Shown piece by piece: positions 8,008 through 17,098 of a stretch of 64,000 bases of DNA. How positions within the stretch are numbered: the first letter of the stretch is position 1; every line of letters starts with the position of its first letter. The notes below the pieces were generated by a model, which saw nothing but the letters and a program-made list of their open reading frames with translations, was not told the origin of the DNA and did not search any database. The stretch comes from Acidobacteriota bacterium (GTDB lineage Bacteria; Acidobacteriota; Blastocatellia; RBC074). The translations under genes were made by a program, and so were the position numbers. Location of the stretch: assembly GCA_016715865.1 (NCBI GenBank), contig JADJXM010000020.1, positions 32,642 through 96,641 on the forward strand. The letters run 5' to 3'.

Positions 8008-8119
8008 CGCACCTAACGAATGAGTTCAGCGGGGCCCCGTCATATCGCGCAAGCCCGTCGAGCGGGGGCGTGAATCGGCGGCTCCGCGAGAATGCGCGCA
8101 AATGTATTGGGTTAGTGCG
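8008..8119 (-). other. attC-like recombination site (long form)
   Basis: Read on the minus strand: CGCACTAACCCAATACATTT, GCGGAGCCGCCG, a long variable centre with its own hairpin, then CCCCGCTGAACTCATTCGTT and AGGTGCGC. The ends GCGCACCTAAC and GTTAGTGCG form the outer stem. It follows the decayed molybdopterin oxidoreductase cassette. Confidence 0.8.
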
Positions 8120-8152
8120 AACGAGTTCAGTTGCCAAATTCAGTGACCTTTT

Positions 8153-8580
8153 TTAAGACAGGAGAATTTTACCTGCCTGACCCAAGCCGGACGTGTCTTT
8201 TTCGTCGGGTACGATTATTTGCAAAGGGCCTACTGTCCTGGCCAGTTGTTCATTGTTTTGTCGATATGCAAGTAGCACTACTTTATTTGTGAACGCTGAA
8301 TCAACAGGCTCTAGGGTTTAATATCGCAATACTACCTAGATAACCGTCTTCTGCTTCAACAAGCAGATATGTTGCTAAAGCCTTTCCTCTCAGACTCTCA
8401 CCGAATTTTTGGCCAGCTGTTTTCAGTATATCACCCAACAGCACACCTTCATATTCCGTCTCCTTGCCATTTGTGAGGAGCGGCTTCAACTTGCTTTTTG
8501 GTTATCGGTAGAGGCAATTTCATTAAGTCCAAGATTGTCAGTTTCTGGGGGATATCCCTTCGCCACACTCCCAAAATTTT
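8153..8580 (-). pseudogene. decayed molybdopterin-dependent oxidoreductase-like gene (cassette)
   Basis: Pieces of one protein appear in different minus-strand frames: TILDLMKLPLPIT, then TEYEGVLLGDILKTAGQKFG with LRGKALATYLLVEAEDGYL, then after a shift FTNKVVLLAYRQNNEQLA and GPLQIIVPDEKDTSG ending at 8153. In order, these match the small molybdopterin-binding (sulfite-oxidase-like) proteins in which LRGK..LxxYxxVEAxDGY is typical. At least two frameshifts and in-frame stops break it. It sits between attC-like sites 8008-8119 and 8722-8786, so it is a dead cassette. Confidence 0.75.
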
Positions 8581-8721
8581 TGATAACACGTACTCACTTT
8601 GATTAAAATCTACAACCAGGAAGTTAATAGACTAAATAATAACGCACAAACTAATCTAAGGCCATATGATGCAAAATCATATCCTTTGATCTCCTTTTTT
8701 ATCAATTGTGAATTATATGGT

Positions 8722-8786
8722 GCCTAACATGAATTTAAGTTGACACCAGCAACGCTTCTTACAAAAGTTTTGTTGATTCGGTTAGA
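8722..8786 (-). other. degenerate attC-like site (proximal end of visible array)
   Basis: The outer boxes GCCTAAC and GGTTAGA are near-complementary. The minus strand reads TCTAACCGAATC, a centre, then GTCAACTTAAATTCATGTTA. The internal boxes are weakly conserved compared with the other sites. It lies upstream of the dead oxidoreductase cassette and would be its entry-side neighbour site. No integrase gene or attI is recognisable to its right. Confidence 0.45.
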
Positions 8787-8969
8787 TAACGTCTGTTTTG
8801 AGAATTGCATCTATTACTGCATAGATAAATGTTTCCAGGCAGAGAGTCTATTTAATAATGACCTGACTCAAGCATGTCCCGATCTCATCCTGGAAAGGAA
8901 CTAACTGACGCCGCCCGGACCTCCCGGAATTTCGCCGAGTTTCACTCCGCGCCCAGCTTAAGCCTTGTG

Positions 8970-9228
8970 AGCGGCTTCAGATCACGAACTCTGATCGTAT
9001 CGATCTATGAAAATTGCATTTGCAGCGTCAATGGAGTCCGACTTCTTGCCGATACACGGTTCGACCGGAGTCAGGTCGCGTATCTATTAATATATGTGAG
9101 TAAAACGAGCTTCTAATGGCTTAACCAGTTATCCAAGTCGTGTAAATCGCCGCAATCTCAGCATTTCAGGCAGTATGGCAACGAGGGCACTCTAACAGAG
9201 GGGCTTTTTGTAATCAAGGTTTGATCGG
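8970..9228 (-). repeat. dispersed ~255 bp repeat, diverged third copy
   Basis: Read on the minus strand, this stretch aligns with the repeats at 25002-25256 and 28517-28771: CTTGATTAC, GTTGCCATACTGCCT, TGGTTAAGCCATTAGAAG, CACATATATTAATAGATACG. It then extends into a decayed version of the VOC start that follows copy 2 (CGGCAAGAAG ... GTTCGTGATCTGAAG). Several small indels are visible. The neighbouring 8787-8969 stretch holds no gene I can support. Confidence 0.75.
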
Positions 9229-9344
9229 AGCGGCTTGCGCCAGCAGTCCGTCTTCCGTGTGATCGCGTCGGAAATCAATATTGTCCGGGTAGTCCGTCTT
9301 CAACCCGGTGTGCACTGTTTCTGCTGACAATGCAGTTATCCAAA

Positions 9345-9806
9345 TCAGCGACTCTGAGTCGGAGCCGCCGGCAGCATGTTGCGTATCGCTGAGATCCGCC
9401 AGCCTTTTTCGGTTCGCTTCATTGCAAAAGTCGTCCACATCTTGCGGGTAGCGCCTCCGGCCAGCCCCGTCAGTTCGTATCGCCCGTCGACGATCGCAAC
9501 GTCAGGCGTCAGCATCCGTATCGACTCGACGGTGATGCTGCGATTGCCGGCATTATTGCGTGAACTGGCCATCGTCCCACGCACCACCGCTTCGCGCCCC
9601 TTGCGCCATTCACCGGACGAGACCAGCTGATCGGCATCTTCCGTGAAGAGTCCCTCGACCGCCTGTGGATCGATCTTCTCGCGCGCATCGACATATCGGC
9701 TGACGATCCTTCGAATCGCCGCTTCGTCATCGCTTTTCGCGATCTGTTGAGTGAACAGGACCGAGGCCAGTACCAGACACATCATGATCGTAATTTGCAT
9801 GCGCAC
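9345..9806 (-). CDS. secreted SnoaL/NTF2-like (DUF4440-type) protein
   Basis: 153 aa with a signal peptide (ITIMMCLVLASVLFTQQIAKS). The mature part has the NTF2-like fold of the SgcJ/EcaC and DUF4440 families: DEAAIRRIVSRYVDAREKID, GLFTEDADQLVSSGEWRKGR with the GR(E/D) turn, then VAIVDGRYELTGL and FAMKRTEKGWRISAIRNM. Such proteins bind small ligands or act as isomerase- or hydrolase-like enzymes; no catalytic set is obvious. It is the last gene of a minus-strand run after the anti-sigma gene (33 bp gap). The 9229-9344 stretch downstream has no gene I can support. Confidence 0.82.
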   Translation of the reverse strand: MRMQITIMMCLVLASVLFTQQIAKSDDEAAIRRIVSRYVDAREKIDPQAVEGLFTEDADQLVSSGEWRKGREAVVRGTMASSRNNAGNRSITVESIRMLTPDVAIVDGRYELTGLAGGATRKMWTTFAMKRTEKGWRISAIRNMLPAAPTQSR

Positions 9807-9839
9807 TTCACCTCCAGAAAGGCTGTCGAGTATCTAAAT

Positions 9840-11099
9840 CTATCGTTTAGAGCCACCACGCAGGATGGCGCGCCGCAGCTTATCACGAAGACGGCCGTCG
9901 TTCCCACTACGATCGAGCTTCCTCAGTTCCCTCTCGGCATCTTCAAGCAACCCGGCTTTAGCATAGAGCACCGCCCGCACCAGAGCCGAATCGACACCCG
10001 CCTCGCCCTTCGTGATCGAACCCAGCTCACCCGCGCCGATCACCTTGAAAAGCCCAATCTGGCGCAGCCGGCTTTCGACCGGGTCGTCTCCATTGAAGGC
10101 CGTCACCTGCCACTGGTAAACGCGACCGCGCTCAAGCTCAACTTCCGGCCTCCATTCCAAAGCGGCGAGCGGCGCGCTTTCGGCTACGGGATTGAATCGA
10201 TCATCCACAATCGTGACGATATACCGTGTCGCCCCTTCCTGCTTTGTCCAGCGAAACAGGGGCCGCTGTTGCCGCACCAGAGTCGCCATTGGCCCTATCA
10301 ACCGCAACGGCTCAGCTCCGCCAGGAGCGCTCCTGACAGCACCTTCCGGCTCTCTCAGGTTCTCCAGCTCCGGATTCAGCCTCAGAGCCCGCCCCCCAAG
10401 CGCCCGCTCCACCTCGCTTTCGAGCCCTTCCGGAATGCGCCCGAAACCGATCAGCCGCCCATCCGCGTCCAGCCCCACCCTGCGCCCTCCGTCCATCAGC
10501 GCCACTGAATATCCCTGCTCCACATCCGTCTTTTTGATGGAATCTTTCACCGGCTCCGGCGTGACCGTCTTTTCGGGCGGGTTTATGACGATCGCGGGCT
10601 CCGGCGACATTCGCGAAATCAGATACCAGACGGCCGCGACGATAATCAGCATGGCCCCCAGAGCACCGATAGCCACGGCCGGGCGCGGAATCCCCTGCGC
10701 GACGCCAATGTTCGCCAGTTTTGACAGCAGCCGGCTTTCATAGTAGCGTTTCTTCATCGCCGGTTCGGTTTCGATTCTGAAGACGCGCAGGCTGTTCAGG
10801 TCTTCGTCACAGGCGCGGCAGATTTTTACGTGGGCCTCGATCACTTCGCGGTCTTCAGCATCGAGATTTCCGTCAAGATATTCGCTGATCTGATCGAATT
10901 CAAGGTGATCTTCGCGCAGGCACGCCTCGGGATCGAGCGGCAGCCCGCTCCACTTCGGGGCGTCAACCATGGCGAATCGTTCGCGGCAGGAAGGACAGGC
11001 CTCGAGGTGGGCGGCGATGTTAATTGATTTGCCTGAAGACAGTTGCTCTTCACGGAACTTCGACAAATCCTGTTCATTAATATGATCGCTGGGTATCAT
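9840..11099 (-). CDS. zinc-finger anti-sigma factor, membrane-spanning
   Basis: 419 aa. It has two zinc-binding anti-sigma-like motifs, AAHLEACPSCRERF (residues ~28-41) and EAHVKICRACDEDL (~85-98), each with His-x3-Cys-x2-Cys spacing. One transmembrane helix follows (AIGALGAMLIIVAAVWYLIS, ~142-162). The outer part contains a short beta-sandwich-like section (LFRWTKQEGATRYIVTIVDD) and ends in a TPR-like helix pair (AVLYAKAGLLEDAERELRKLD). It likely holds the sigma factor encoded 69 bp upstream (11169-12212) until a signal arrives. The arrangement sigma then anti-sigma then secreted protein supports a cell-envelope response unit. Confidence 0.82.
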   Translation of the reverse strand: MIPSDHINEQDLSKFREEQLSSGKSINIAAHLEACPSCRERFAMVDAPKWSGLPLDPEACLREDHLEFDQISEYLDGNLDAEDREVIEAHVKICRACDEDLNSLRVFRIETEPAMKKRYYESRLLSKLANIGVAQGIPRPAVAIGALGAMLIIVAAVWYLISRMSPEPAIVINPPEKTVTPEPVKDSIKKTDVEQGYSVALMDGGRRVGLDADGRLIGFGRIPEGLESEVERALGGRALRLNPELENLREPEGAVRSAPGGAEPLRLIGPMATLVRQQRPLFRWTKQEGATRYIVTIVDDRFNPVAESAPLAALEWRPEVELERGRVYQWQVTAFNGDDPVESRLRQIGLFKVIGAGELGSITKGEAGVDSALVRAVLYAKAGLLEDAERELRKLDRSGNDGRLRDKLRRAILRGGSKR

Positions 11100-11168
11100 T
11101 TAAATCCTGCATTCATTACCAATGCGGCAAATATTCTGGATTTCCATAAATTTGCCGACGAAAAGATT

Positions 11169-12212
11169 TTATTCTTCCAGGATCGCCCGCACTCTCTTCA
11201 CAGCTCTGTGCTTCCATTTAGCGATTATACTGTTTGTTGTTCCAAGTTCGATCGCTGCCAGCGTTGTGTCCATTGGCAATCTATTAAGTAACAAGATCAG
11301 CTCTTCCCTTGTTAGTTCTAATTTTTGTATGATCTCACTCAAAATGACTGCTTGCCTCTGGATAATTACATGCAGCATACTTTGTCCATCGTAATCAGTT
11401 TGAGTGTAGAGGTAAGCCCGACGTTGATTTAGAGTCAGCTCGCACAAGGCCCGCCAGATTTTCTGCAGGAGTTCTTGTGAGGCGATGATATCGAACCCAT
11501 CATTCGATCTCATCGCTGGAAGTGGATCAGTGTATACTATTTTATCGATCGATTCGTGTGGTCTATCCTTGATTCCCTTGATTTCTGAAATGATATGAAT
11601 CAAATGGTCCATCTCGATCGGGCCATCTGACCACCGAAATAGCTCTCCAAGCATTTCAGGCATATTAAGTTTGGCCAGTTGTCGAATTTCATGTCCGACG
11701 GCGTCGACAGTGTTGGAATATACTGCGAGATCATGCAGAAGAACCTTCACACGTGGGCTCTCGGCCTGTCCACGCTGCGATTTGAATCCGCAAACCCCAC
11801 CACTAACCCCATTCCACAAATCGAAATCACTGTGCCTTTTAAGAATATCGCGAACCCTGTCCTTCAACCGGGTCCTCTCAGGATATTTCTGCCGAAGGTA
11901 ATCGTTGCACACATTATGAATGATTCTGGCCAGATAACCACGTATCTCTTCAATGTCGAATTGTCGATCTTTAACATCTATACCAGCAAGAAATCCTGCC
12001 ACCTTTAGCATAACTGTTTGATACAGATCTTCGGCATCAGGCTGCCTTGGGGATGTCAGGAAAACCCCAAGGGTAAAGTTCAAACGTGATGTGAGGATTA
12101 GCCTTGCGAGTGGATCAGCAATCGTCCTAATGATATAATCAATATCGGATTCCACCATTCGGTTGGCCTGCCCATTTAACCTCAACCCGATTTCATCGCC
12201 TTCAATTCGCAA
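11169..12212 (-). CDS. ECF-like RNA polymerase sigma factor with long linker
   Basis: 347 aa. Region 2 is visible at ~65-115: PDAEDLYQTVMLKVAGFLAG and EIRGYLARIIHNVCNDYLRQ, the pattern for core polymerase and -10 contact. Region 4 is at the C-terminus: LTREELILLLNRLPMDTTLA then IELGTTNSIIAKWKHRAVKR, a helix-turn-helix ending in the basic KHRAVKRVR typical of sigma-70 region 4. About 150 residues separate the two, far longer than in ordinary ECF factors, so this is an unusual architecture. It lies between the TPR-CHAT gene (48 bp gap) and the anti-sigma gene. Region 4 is divergent, so promoter recognition may differ from known groups. Confidence 0.8.
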   Translation of the reverse strand: MRIEGDEIGLRLNGQANRMVESDIDYIIRTIADPLARLILTSRLNFTLGVFLTSPRQPDAEDLYQTVMLKVAGFLAGIDVKDRQFDIEEIRGYLARIIHNVCNDYLRQKYPERTRLKDRVRDILKRHSDFDLWNGVSGGVCGFKSQRGQAESPRVKVLLHDLAVYSNTVDAVGHEIRQLAKLNMPEMLGELFRWSDGPIEMDHLIHIISEIKGIKDRPHESIDKIVYTDPLPAMRSNDGFDIIASQELLQKIWRALCELTLNQRRAYLYTQTDYDGQSMLHVIIQRQAVILSEIIQKLELTREELILLLNRLPMDTTLAAIELGTTNSIIAKWKHRAVKRVRAILEE

Positions 12213-12260
12213 TGATTGATCCTTCTCGTTTGTCGAGTGTAAAAACTTCTCGTTGGGGGG

Positions 12261-15200
12261 TTAATTATCCAATCCAATTGTGACAAAACCCGCCCAATAA
12301 TATGGATGCCGATAGCGAATGTTCTTCATCATCATAATCGCTGCATTCTTCAATGCTTCAGACTTTGAGGATTTACCTTCGACCCGGTTTCTTTCAAGAA
12401 CTTTATAAAATTCGATCATAAACTTTGCAGTGCCAGCGGAATCGATTTTCCATTGACTTACTACCGTCGAGCGGCAACCTGCAATGAAAAATGCCCATGA
12501 CATTCCAATCAGACCTTCTCCAGAACCGATTCGCCCTCGAGCAGTCTCACATGCGGAAAGAACTACCATGTCGGCACTCAAGTCGAGATTGAGTATTTCG
12601 CGTGCTTCCAATATGCCGTCCTCTATTTGATCATCGTCCTTTTTTGATAGTAAAAGGTAGGAATAGAGAGGGTTTTGATCATCCAATACACCATGTGTTG
12701 CCAAGTGAATCGTCCTGTACTCGCTAACCATCGATTTAAAAAGCCGCTCTTCAGCCTCTAGCCCGATCAATGCCTTACTCTTGGGATTGCGAAACATTGT
12801 AAGTATTGCTTTGACTTCAAACTCCGCATGTGGCAGAGGCTTGAAATTCTCACCACGCTGTTGCCCATTGAAATATTCTACGGTATCATCATCTAAAGAC
12901 GGGTTTCCGAATGCGAGGAGTGAATTCTCTTTACTTTCGCCAGTATAAGAATAACGGTTGAGCATCTGTAAATACACACTCAAAGATGGAGCATAAAATA
13001 CTGAATATTCTTCAATTAAATATCGCCCACTCCGAGCAGTGAGGGCTTGAAAAGGAATACCCCATAAAACATCATCAGGGATAATACAGATTTTTCGCTT
13101 ACCAATTAGCTTAATTTCTATAGGTTTGATTAGCAAGTCATAAAGATCACGTGAAGCAACAGTATAGTTCAGTGATCTTTGTGCTAATTGAGCATGAAAA
13201 TACGAAATCTTTTTTCTTAAATCAGTTCTACGAATTTCAATGGGTTGAATAACAAGATTATGTTCTTCTTCTCCATCTCTAGGTGAGATCACAAAAGTGT
13301 AAGTAAGCTCCTCAGTGACAGTATATCCGACATAAAGAGTATCCGCATCCAATCCTGCCAGCTTAAAATCATAATAAATGAACTGCTTTGCTATGTCATC
13401 ATGAAAAGATATACCAGGATTTGTTGCTTGCAACAAATCCTGGTATATCGAGTGCTTTAATCTAGCATTTATTAACTCTCCACGTACTCGATTGATTCGA
13501 TTCTGATCTTGGTATTTTTTTTGAATTTCAGCTCTCAACAATTTATTTAAATCAACAATAACTTGATTTAACTTTTGTTCCTCTAATCTGTCCATGTCGG
13601 TCATATCATAAGTAATTCTCCCTCCTGACTTCTTTAATGAGTCAAGCAGTATACGACCTTTAATATTTTCCATCTGGGTAAGCGCATCATGCATCATTCC
13701 TTTCTCAACGTATATATTTATCATCAAATGATAAGGAGCCAGTTTGTTTTCAAAATACAACTGACGACCTTGCTCCTGTCCTGCAACTTGATAACGCCGC
13801 TCCTCCACAATGGCAATTGCTTGTTTCAGTATACCTATGGCCAAATCGATTTCATTCTTTTTTATCATGGATCTTGCAAGCAGAGTTGAGGTAAGAACTG
13901 ACAAATTCGTAAGCTGTAATCGCTTTGATATGTGAAGTGATTGAGTTGCTAACTCTATTGAATCATCAAACTGTTTCATATCATGTAAAACTTCAGACTT
14001 CCGCCAAAGAACTTCGGCAATTCGAATCTTATCTTTGATTTCATTTGCAAGCACAAGACTTGCATCAAGAATTGTCATTGCGGACTTAAAATCGCCCGCA
14101 ATTCGAAAACAAACCCCAAGCCCTTCTCCAGCAGCTATCATTACATCCTTGTTTCCTTGTTCTTTTGCTTTTTGATAAGCTTCTTTAAAATAGCGTTCAG
14201 CTAAAGATTTATCATTTTTTCTCTGATAAACAACACCGAGGTTTAATAACACAATTTCCTTACCATAAAGCTTAACATCACTTGAATAAATATCTAGACT
14301 ATCAAAAAAGTATTTTTCTGCCTTAACATAGAATTCCTGTTCAAGATACAACACTCCGATGCTATTAAATATTTCAGCCTGAAGTAACCTATTATTGCCT
14401 CTTAAGGCAAATTTGTAAGACTCGTGATAATATATTAAAGACTTGACTATGGAGCCAACCTCTCTATATAAACGGCCTAACCAAAAAAGATGCTCAGAAA
14501 TTTGAATCCCATATGATCTATACACACCATCTAATACCCTATAAGAGGCGAGCGCATCATGGTAGTAACCTATAGCTCTATATCGATCTCCATCAATTAA
14601 AGACAATGCGGCTAATCCAGAATACAATGAAGCTAAGCCTAACTCAATAGGGTATATATTTGGTAATGTTGAATTCATTGAGTGCCGCGAAAATATCAGT
14701 CCTTTCTCAAAATACATTTTTGATAAAACAACATCCTTTTTTAAATATACATAACCAATGTCTGCATATACATATACTAAATCAGCAAAATATCCATTAT
14801 CATAAAATTGCTTCTCACTCACTAAGTAATTCTGAATCGCCTCATCCACCTTACTCTGCTTAAATAACACCCTTCCCAAGAAAAAATGAATAAGAGCAAT
14901 GTATCTTTTATCGTTTAAACTATGTGAAACGAATAAGGCAATATTAAAAATCTCAAGAGACTTTTCTGGATAGCTACCGCTCTCTCTTAATCGAGCTTTA
15001 AAAATCAAATCTTTTATTATCTTACGATCGATATTATTTTTATTTTTTACAATATACATTGAAAGCTCATCAATACCGTTTTTGCTTAAAAACAGTATTT
15101 CATCAACTATCCTTTTCTCATTATTCGTCAATGGTTCGAAATTTATTTGTGCAACTACGCGCTGATCAAACACTAAGCCAACAGCCAAGTAACAAAGACA

Positions 15201-15287
15201 TAAAAATGCTATCCTACCAATATAGGATCGCACAAAATTAGTTGCACCTGAAAAAAATATAAAAATCAATAAATAAAGCACGTTCAT
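12261..15287 (-). CDS. TPR-CHAT caspase-like protease
   Basis: 1008 aa. A long array of tetratricopeptide repeats (about residues 75-490, e.g. EIFNSIGVLYLEQEFYVKAE and MIAAGEGLGVCFRIAGDFKS) is followed by a linker helix and a C-terminal CHAT domain (~650-1008). The catalytic pair is present: His in TIHLATHGVLDDQNPL (~860) and Cys in MVVLSACETARG (~910). CHAT domains are caspase/separase-like cysteine proteases. A better start may be GTG near 15233, giving a clean signal peptide (IAFLCLCYLAVGLVF, cut after VVAQ), so the protein may be exported. The gene is AT-rich relative to others here. It heads the unit with the sigma and anti-sigma genes. Confidence 0.88.
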   Translation of the reverse strand: MNVLYLLIFIFFSGATNFVRSYIGRIAFLCLCYLAVGLVFDQRVVAQINFEPLTNNEKRIVDEILFLSKNGIDELSMYIVKNKNNIDRKIIKDLIFKARLRESGSYPEKSLEIFNIALFVSHSLNDKRYIALIHFFLGRVLFKQSKVDEAIQNYLVSEKQFYDNGYFADLVYVYADIGYVYLKKDVVLSKMYFEKGLIFSRHSMNSTLPNIYPIELGLASLYSGLAALSLIDGDRYRAIGYYHDALASYRVLDGVYRSYGIQISEHLFWLGRLYREVGSIVKSLIYYHESYKFALRGNNRLLQAEIFNSIGVLYLEQEFYVKAEKYFFDSLDIYSSDVKLYGKEIVLLNLGVVYQRKNDKSLAERYFKEAYQKAKEQGNKDVMIAAGEGLGVCFRIAGDFKSAMTILDASLVLANEIKDKIRIAEVLWRKSEVLHDMKQFDDSIELATQSLHISKRLQLTNLSVLTSTLLARSMIKKNEIDLAIGILKQAIAIVEERRYQVAGQEQGRQLYFENKLAPYHLMINIYVEKGMMHDALTQMENIKGRILLDSLKKSGGRITYDMTDMDRLEEQKLNQVIVDLNKLLRAEIQKKYQDQNRINRVRGELINARLKHSIYQDLLQATNPGISFHDDIAKQFIYYDFKLAGLDADTLYVGYTVTEELTYTFVISPRDGEEEHNLVIQPIEIRRTDLRKKISYFHAQLAQRSLNYTVASRDLYDLLIKPIEIKLIGKRKICIIPDDVLWGIPFQALTARSGRYLIEEYSVFYAPSLSVYLQMLNRYSYTGESKENSLLAFGNPSLDDDTVEYFNGQQRGENFKPLPHAEFEVKAILTMFRNPKSKALIGLEAEERLFKSMVSEYRTIHLATHGVLDDQNPLYSYLLLSKKDDDQIEDGILEAREILNLDLSADMVVLSACETARGRIGSGEGLIGMSWAFFIAGCRSTVVSQWKIDSAGTAKFMIEFYKVLERNRVEGKSSKSEALKNAAIMMMKNIRYRHPYYWAGFVTIGLDN

Positions 15288-15439
15288 CGTGAATCACATC
15301 ATGTAGGATTGCAAGAAATTGATAAAAACCATGCAAACCGTGGTAAAAACGAGTGAAATTATAAGACAGCCGAGACCAAATATTTCTATCTCGGCTCGGT
15401 CACAGCTCAATCCGAAACATCCTTTATTCCGCCACGCCT

Positions 15440-15986
15440 AGCAAATTGACTGTGCCTATTTCAACAAGGAATTCGGCACACTACTATACATTGACGAAGT
15501 TGGGCGGCCCAGTTATCTAACACGGTTGATAGTTGGGCCTCACTATCTCCGGCACGCCTTCAACGAAAGTTAAGGACCAGTCTTCGAGAAGTGTGTGGAG
15601 AATCCGTACTGGCATTACTTTTGCGAATACGGGTATTTTCAACACTAATCCCTTATCATCCGACCTCATTTGTTAAGTGGAGGCAGCGGATCAAATCAGA
15701 CAGCATCGAGAAGATGCTCAAAGGGATTCGCTCAAGTGCATAACGCCGCGATGCGATAAAAGCGAAAGACATTTCACTGGTCAACGTCGATATCACGGTT
15801 CAGGAGAAGGCGATTGCTTTCCCTACCTATGCACGGTTGTATCAGAAAGCACGGGAGACATTTGTCCGTGCCTCCCAAAAATCAAATGTCGATCTGCGTC
15901 AGAGCAACAAACGACTCGGCAAGAAAGCATAATTCAAGCTGGGTGATTTTACCCGATCCCGGCAAATCAAAAAGTCTAAGAAAGTT
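15440..15986 (+). pseudogene. IS5-family transposase remnant
   Basis: Plus-strand translation in shifting frames gives AYFNKEFGTLYIDEVGRPSY, PHYLRHAFNES, ENPYWHYFCEYGYFQ, then TVQEKAIAFPTYARLYQKAR and SQKSNVDLRQSNKRLGKKA. In order, these match the N-terminal half of IS5-family DDE transposases. Several frameshifts and stops are present. It is cut off at 15987 where another element's end begins. The 15288-15439 stretch before it shows nothing I can assign. Confidence 0.8.
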
Positions 15987-16236
15987 GATGTCGAGACACT
16001 TTTTGTAAATGCGCGTGCTAGGACAATTTAACAAACTTGTGAGAGTTTGTTTCTGCTTTGAAAACGAACTCTGACCTGACACGCGTACATGATTATATCA
16101 ACGAGACCTTGCCATAGGCACATGGCCATCAACTTAAAGAGCTGACGACTTTCGTCCATGTGATCTTTGAAGCACAGACCGGTTGCCAGGCTCAACTGGC
16201 ACGCACCCAAGGGAACCAGGAAGCAGCTTGTAAACG
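15987..16236 (+). mobile_element. truncated IS4-like element, copy 1
   Basis: This stretch repeats 20403-20655 with few differences, starting GATGTCG(A/G)GACACTTT and including the conserved ACGAACTCTGACCTGACACG. In copy 2 it encodes the first ~60 residues of a transposase (TRVHDYIKETLPWAHGHQLK). Here stops interrupt the frame (TAG in CCATAGGC). It ends abruptly where the IS66-type DNA starts, so the IS66 element probably inserted into it. Confidence 0.75.
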
Positions 16237-16308
16237 GTGTCCTTGCGGTAACTCAGCCTCTGCCAATACCTTATCCTCACCTTCGGTATCGAAATTCTTC
16301 TATACTAG

Positions 16309-16713
16309 GTGATGATGAAAACGACAATTCCCGCAGACCTGCTTGAACTCAAATCTCGATTCGACACCTGGCGCACTAATCGCAAATACAAACGAGAGCC
16401 GATTCCCGATGAGCTTCGTCAGGTGGCTGTTGACCTTGGTCGTCGTTATCCACCCTCAATCGTTCGCCGCACTCTGAAGATCGATCTCCAGCGAGTGGAA
16501 CAATCGATCACTAAACATTCAATCGGCAAAAAGCATCAGACCGCATTTTTCAATCTGCCTCTGATATCGCCCGATCCGGAATCATCATCGCACCATAAAG
16601 ATGGCTGCCGGCTACAACTCGAACGCGCTGACGATTCCCGCCTGACGCTGACGCTGCCAGCGCTCGATTTCCTTTCGACAAGGCAAATCTGTGCCGATTT
16701 CCTGCGGGATTGA
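16309..16713 (+). CDS. tnpA: IS66-family accessory protein, TnpA-like
   Basis: 134 aa. The N-terminus has a helix-turn-helix-like section (LLELKSRFDTWRTNRKYKRE, PIPDELRQVAVDLGRRYPPS). The C-terminus LQLERADDSRLTLTLPALDF with ICADFLRD is the ending of IS66 accessory proteins encoded just ahead of tnpB. It overlaps or abuts the tnpB gene on the same strand. In IS66 elements TnpA and TnpB are needed with the TnpC transposase. The frame is intact although the tnpC partner is broken. Confidence 0.8.
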   Translation: MMMKTTIPADLLELKSRFDTWRTNRKYKREPIPDELRQVAVDLGRRYPPSIVRRTLKIDLQRVEQSITKHSIGKKHQTAFFNLPLISPDPESSSHHKDGCRLQLERADDSRLTLTLPALDFLSTRQICADFLRD

Positions 16714-16717
16714 AACC

Positions 16718-17098
16718 ATGATCCAGCTCATCCCGCAGTTGCGAATCCTCCTCGCCCGTCAGCCTGTCGACTTTCGCAATGGTATCGATGGGCTGGCAGC
16801 GCTCTGTAAGAGAGTGTTCGAGGAAGACCCTTTCTCCGGCACTCTCTTTGTCTTTCGCAATCGCCGCGGCAGCACCCTCAAGCTGCTCGTCTATGACGGC
16901 CTCGGATTTTGGCTCATGACACGACGCCTCTCGCAGGGGCGATTACAGTGGTGGCCTGAGGATCAAAATGCAGCACTCCATCCTCTCGAGGCCCAACAGC
17001 TCAGTGTCCTGCTCTACAACGGGCTGCCCGATCAGGCCCAATTCGTAGAAGCCTGGCGTAAACTCGATTCCTCTCAGGCAGCGTTTTTCACTTCCTGA
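16718..17098 (+). CDS. tnpB: IS66-family protein TnpB
   Basis: 126 aa from ATG 16718. The family signature is clear: RILLARQPVDFRNGIDGLAA, FSGTLFVFRNRRGSTLKLLV, YDGLGFWLMTRRLSQGRLQW. TnpB (the IS66 Orf2 type, unrelated to IscB-like TnpB) assists the DDE transposase TnpC. The length matches the family. Its 3' end overlaps by 25 bp the 3' end of the broken tnpC on the opposite strand, an arrangement I would not expect for IS66, where all three genes normally run the same way. Confidence 0.88.
   Translation: MIQLIPQLRILLARQPVDFRNGIDGLAALCKRVFEEDPFSGTLFVFRNRRGSTLKLLVYDGLGFWLMTRRLSQGRLQWWPEDQNAALHPLEAQQLSVLLYNGLPDQAQFVEAWRKLDSSQAAFFTS

Noticed and set aside
8874..9116. 80-codon plus-strand open frame
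   Set aside because: It is antisense to repeat copy 3, low in family-like content and has no ribosome-binding site.
8787..9340. Integron integrase or attI next to the cassette array
   Set aside because: No tyrosine-recombinase motif or frame is found here; most of the stretch is the decayed third copy of the dispersed repeat.
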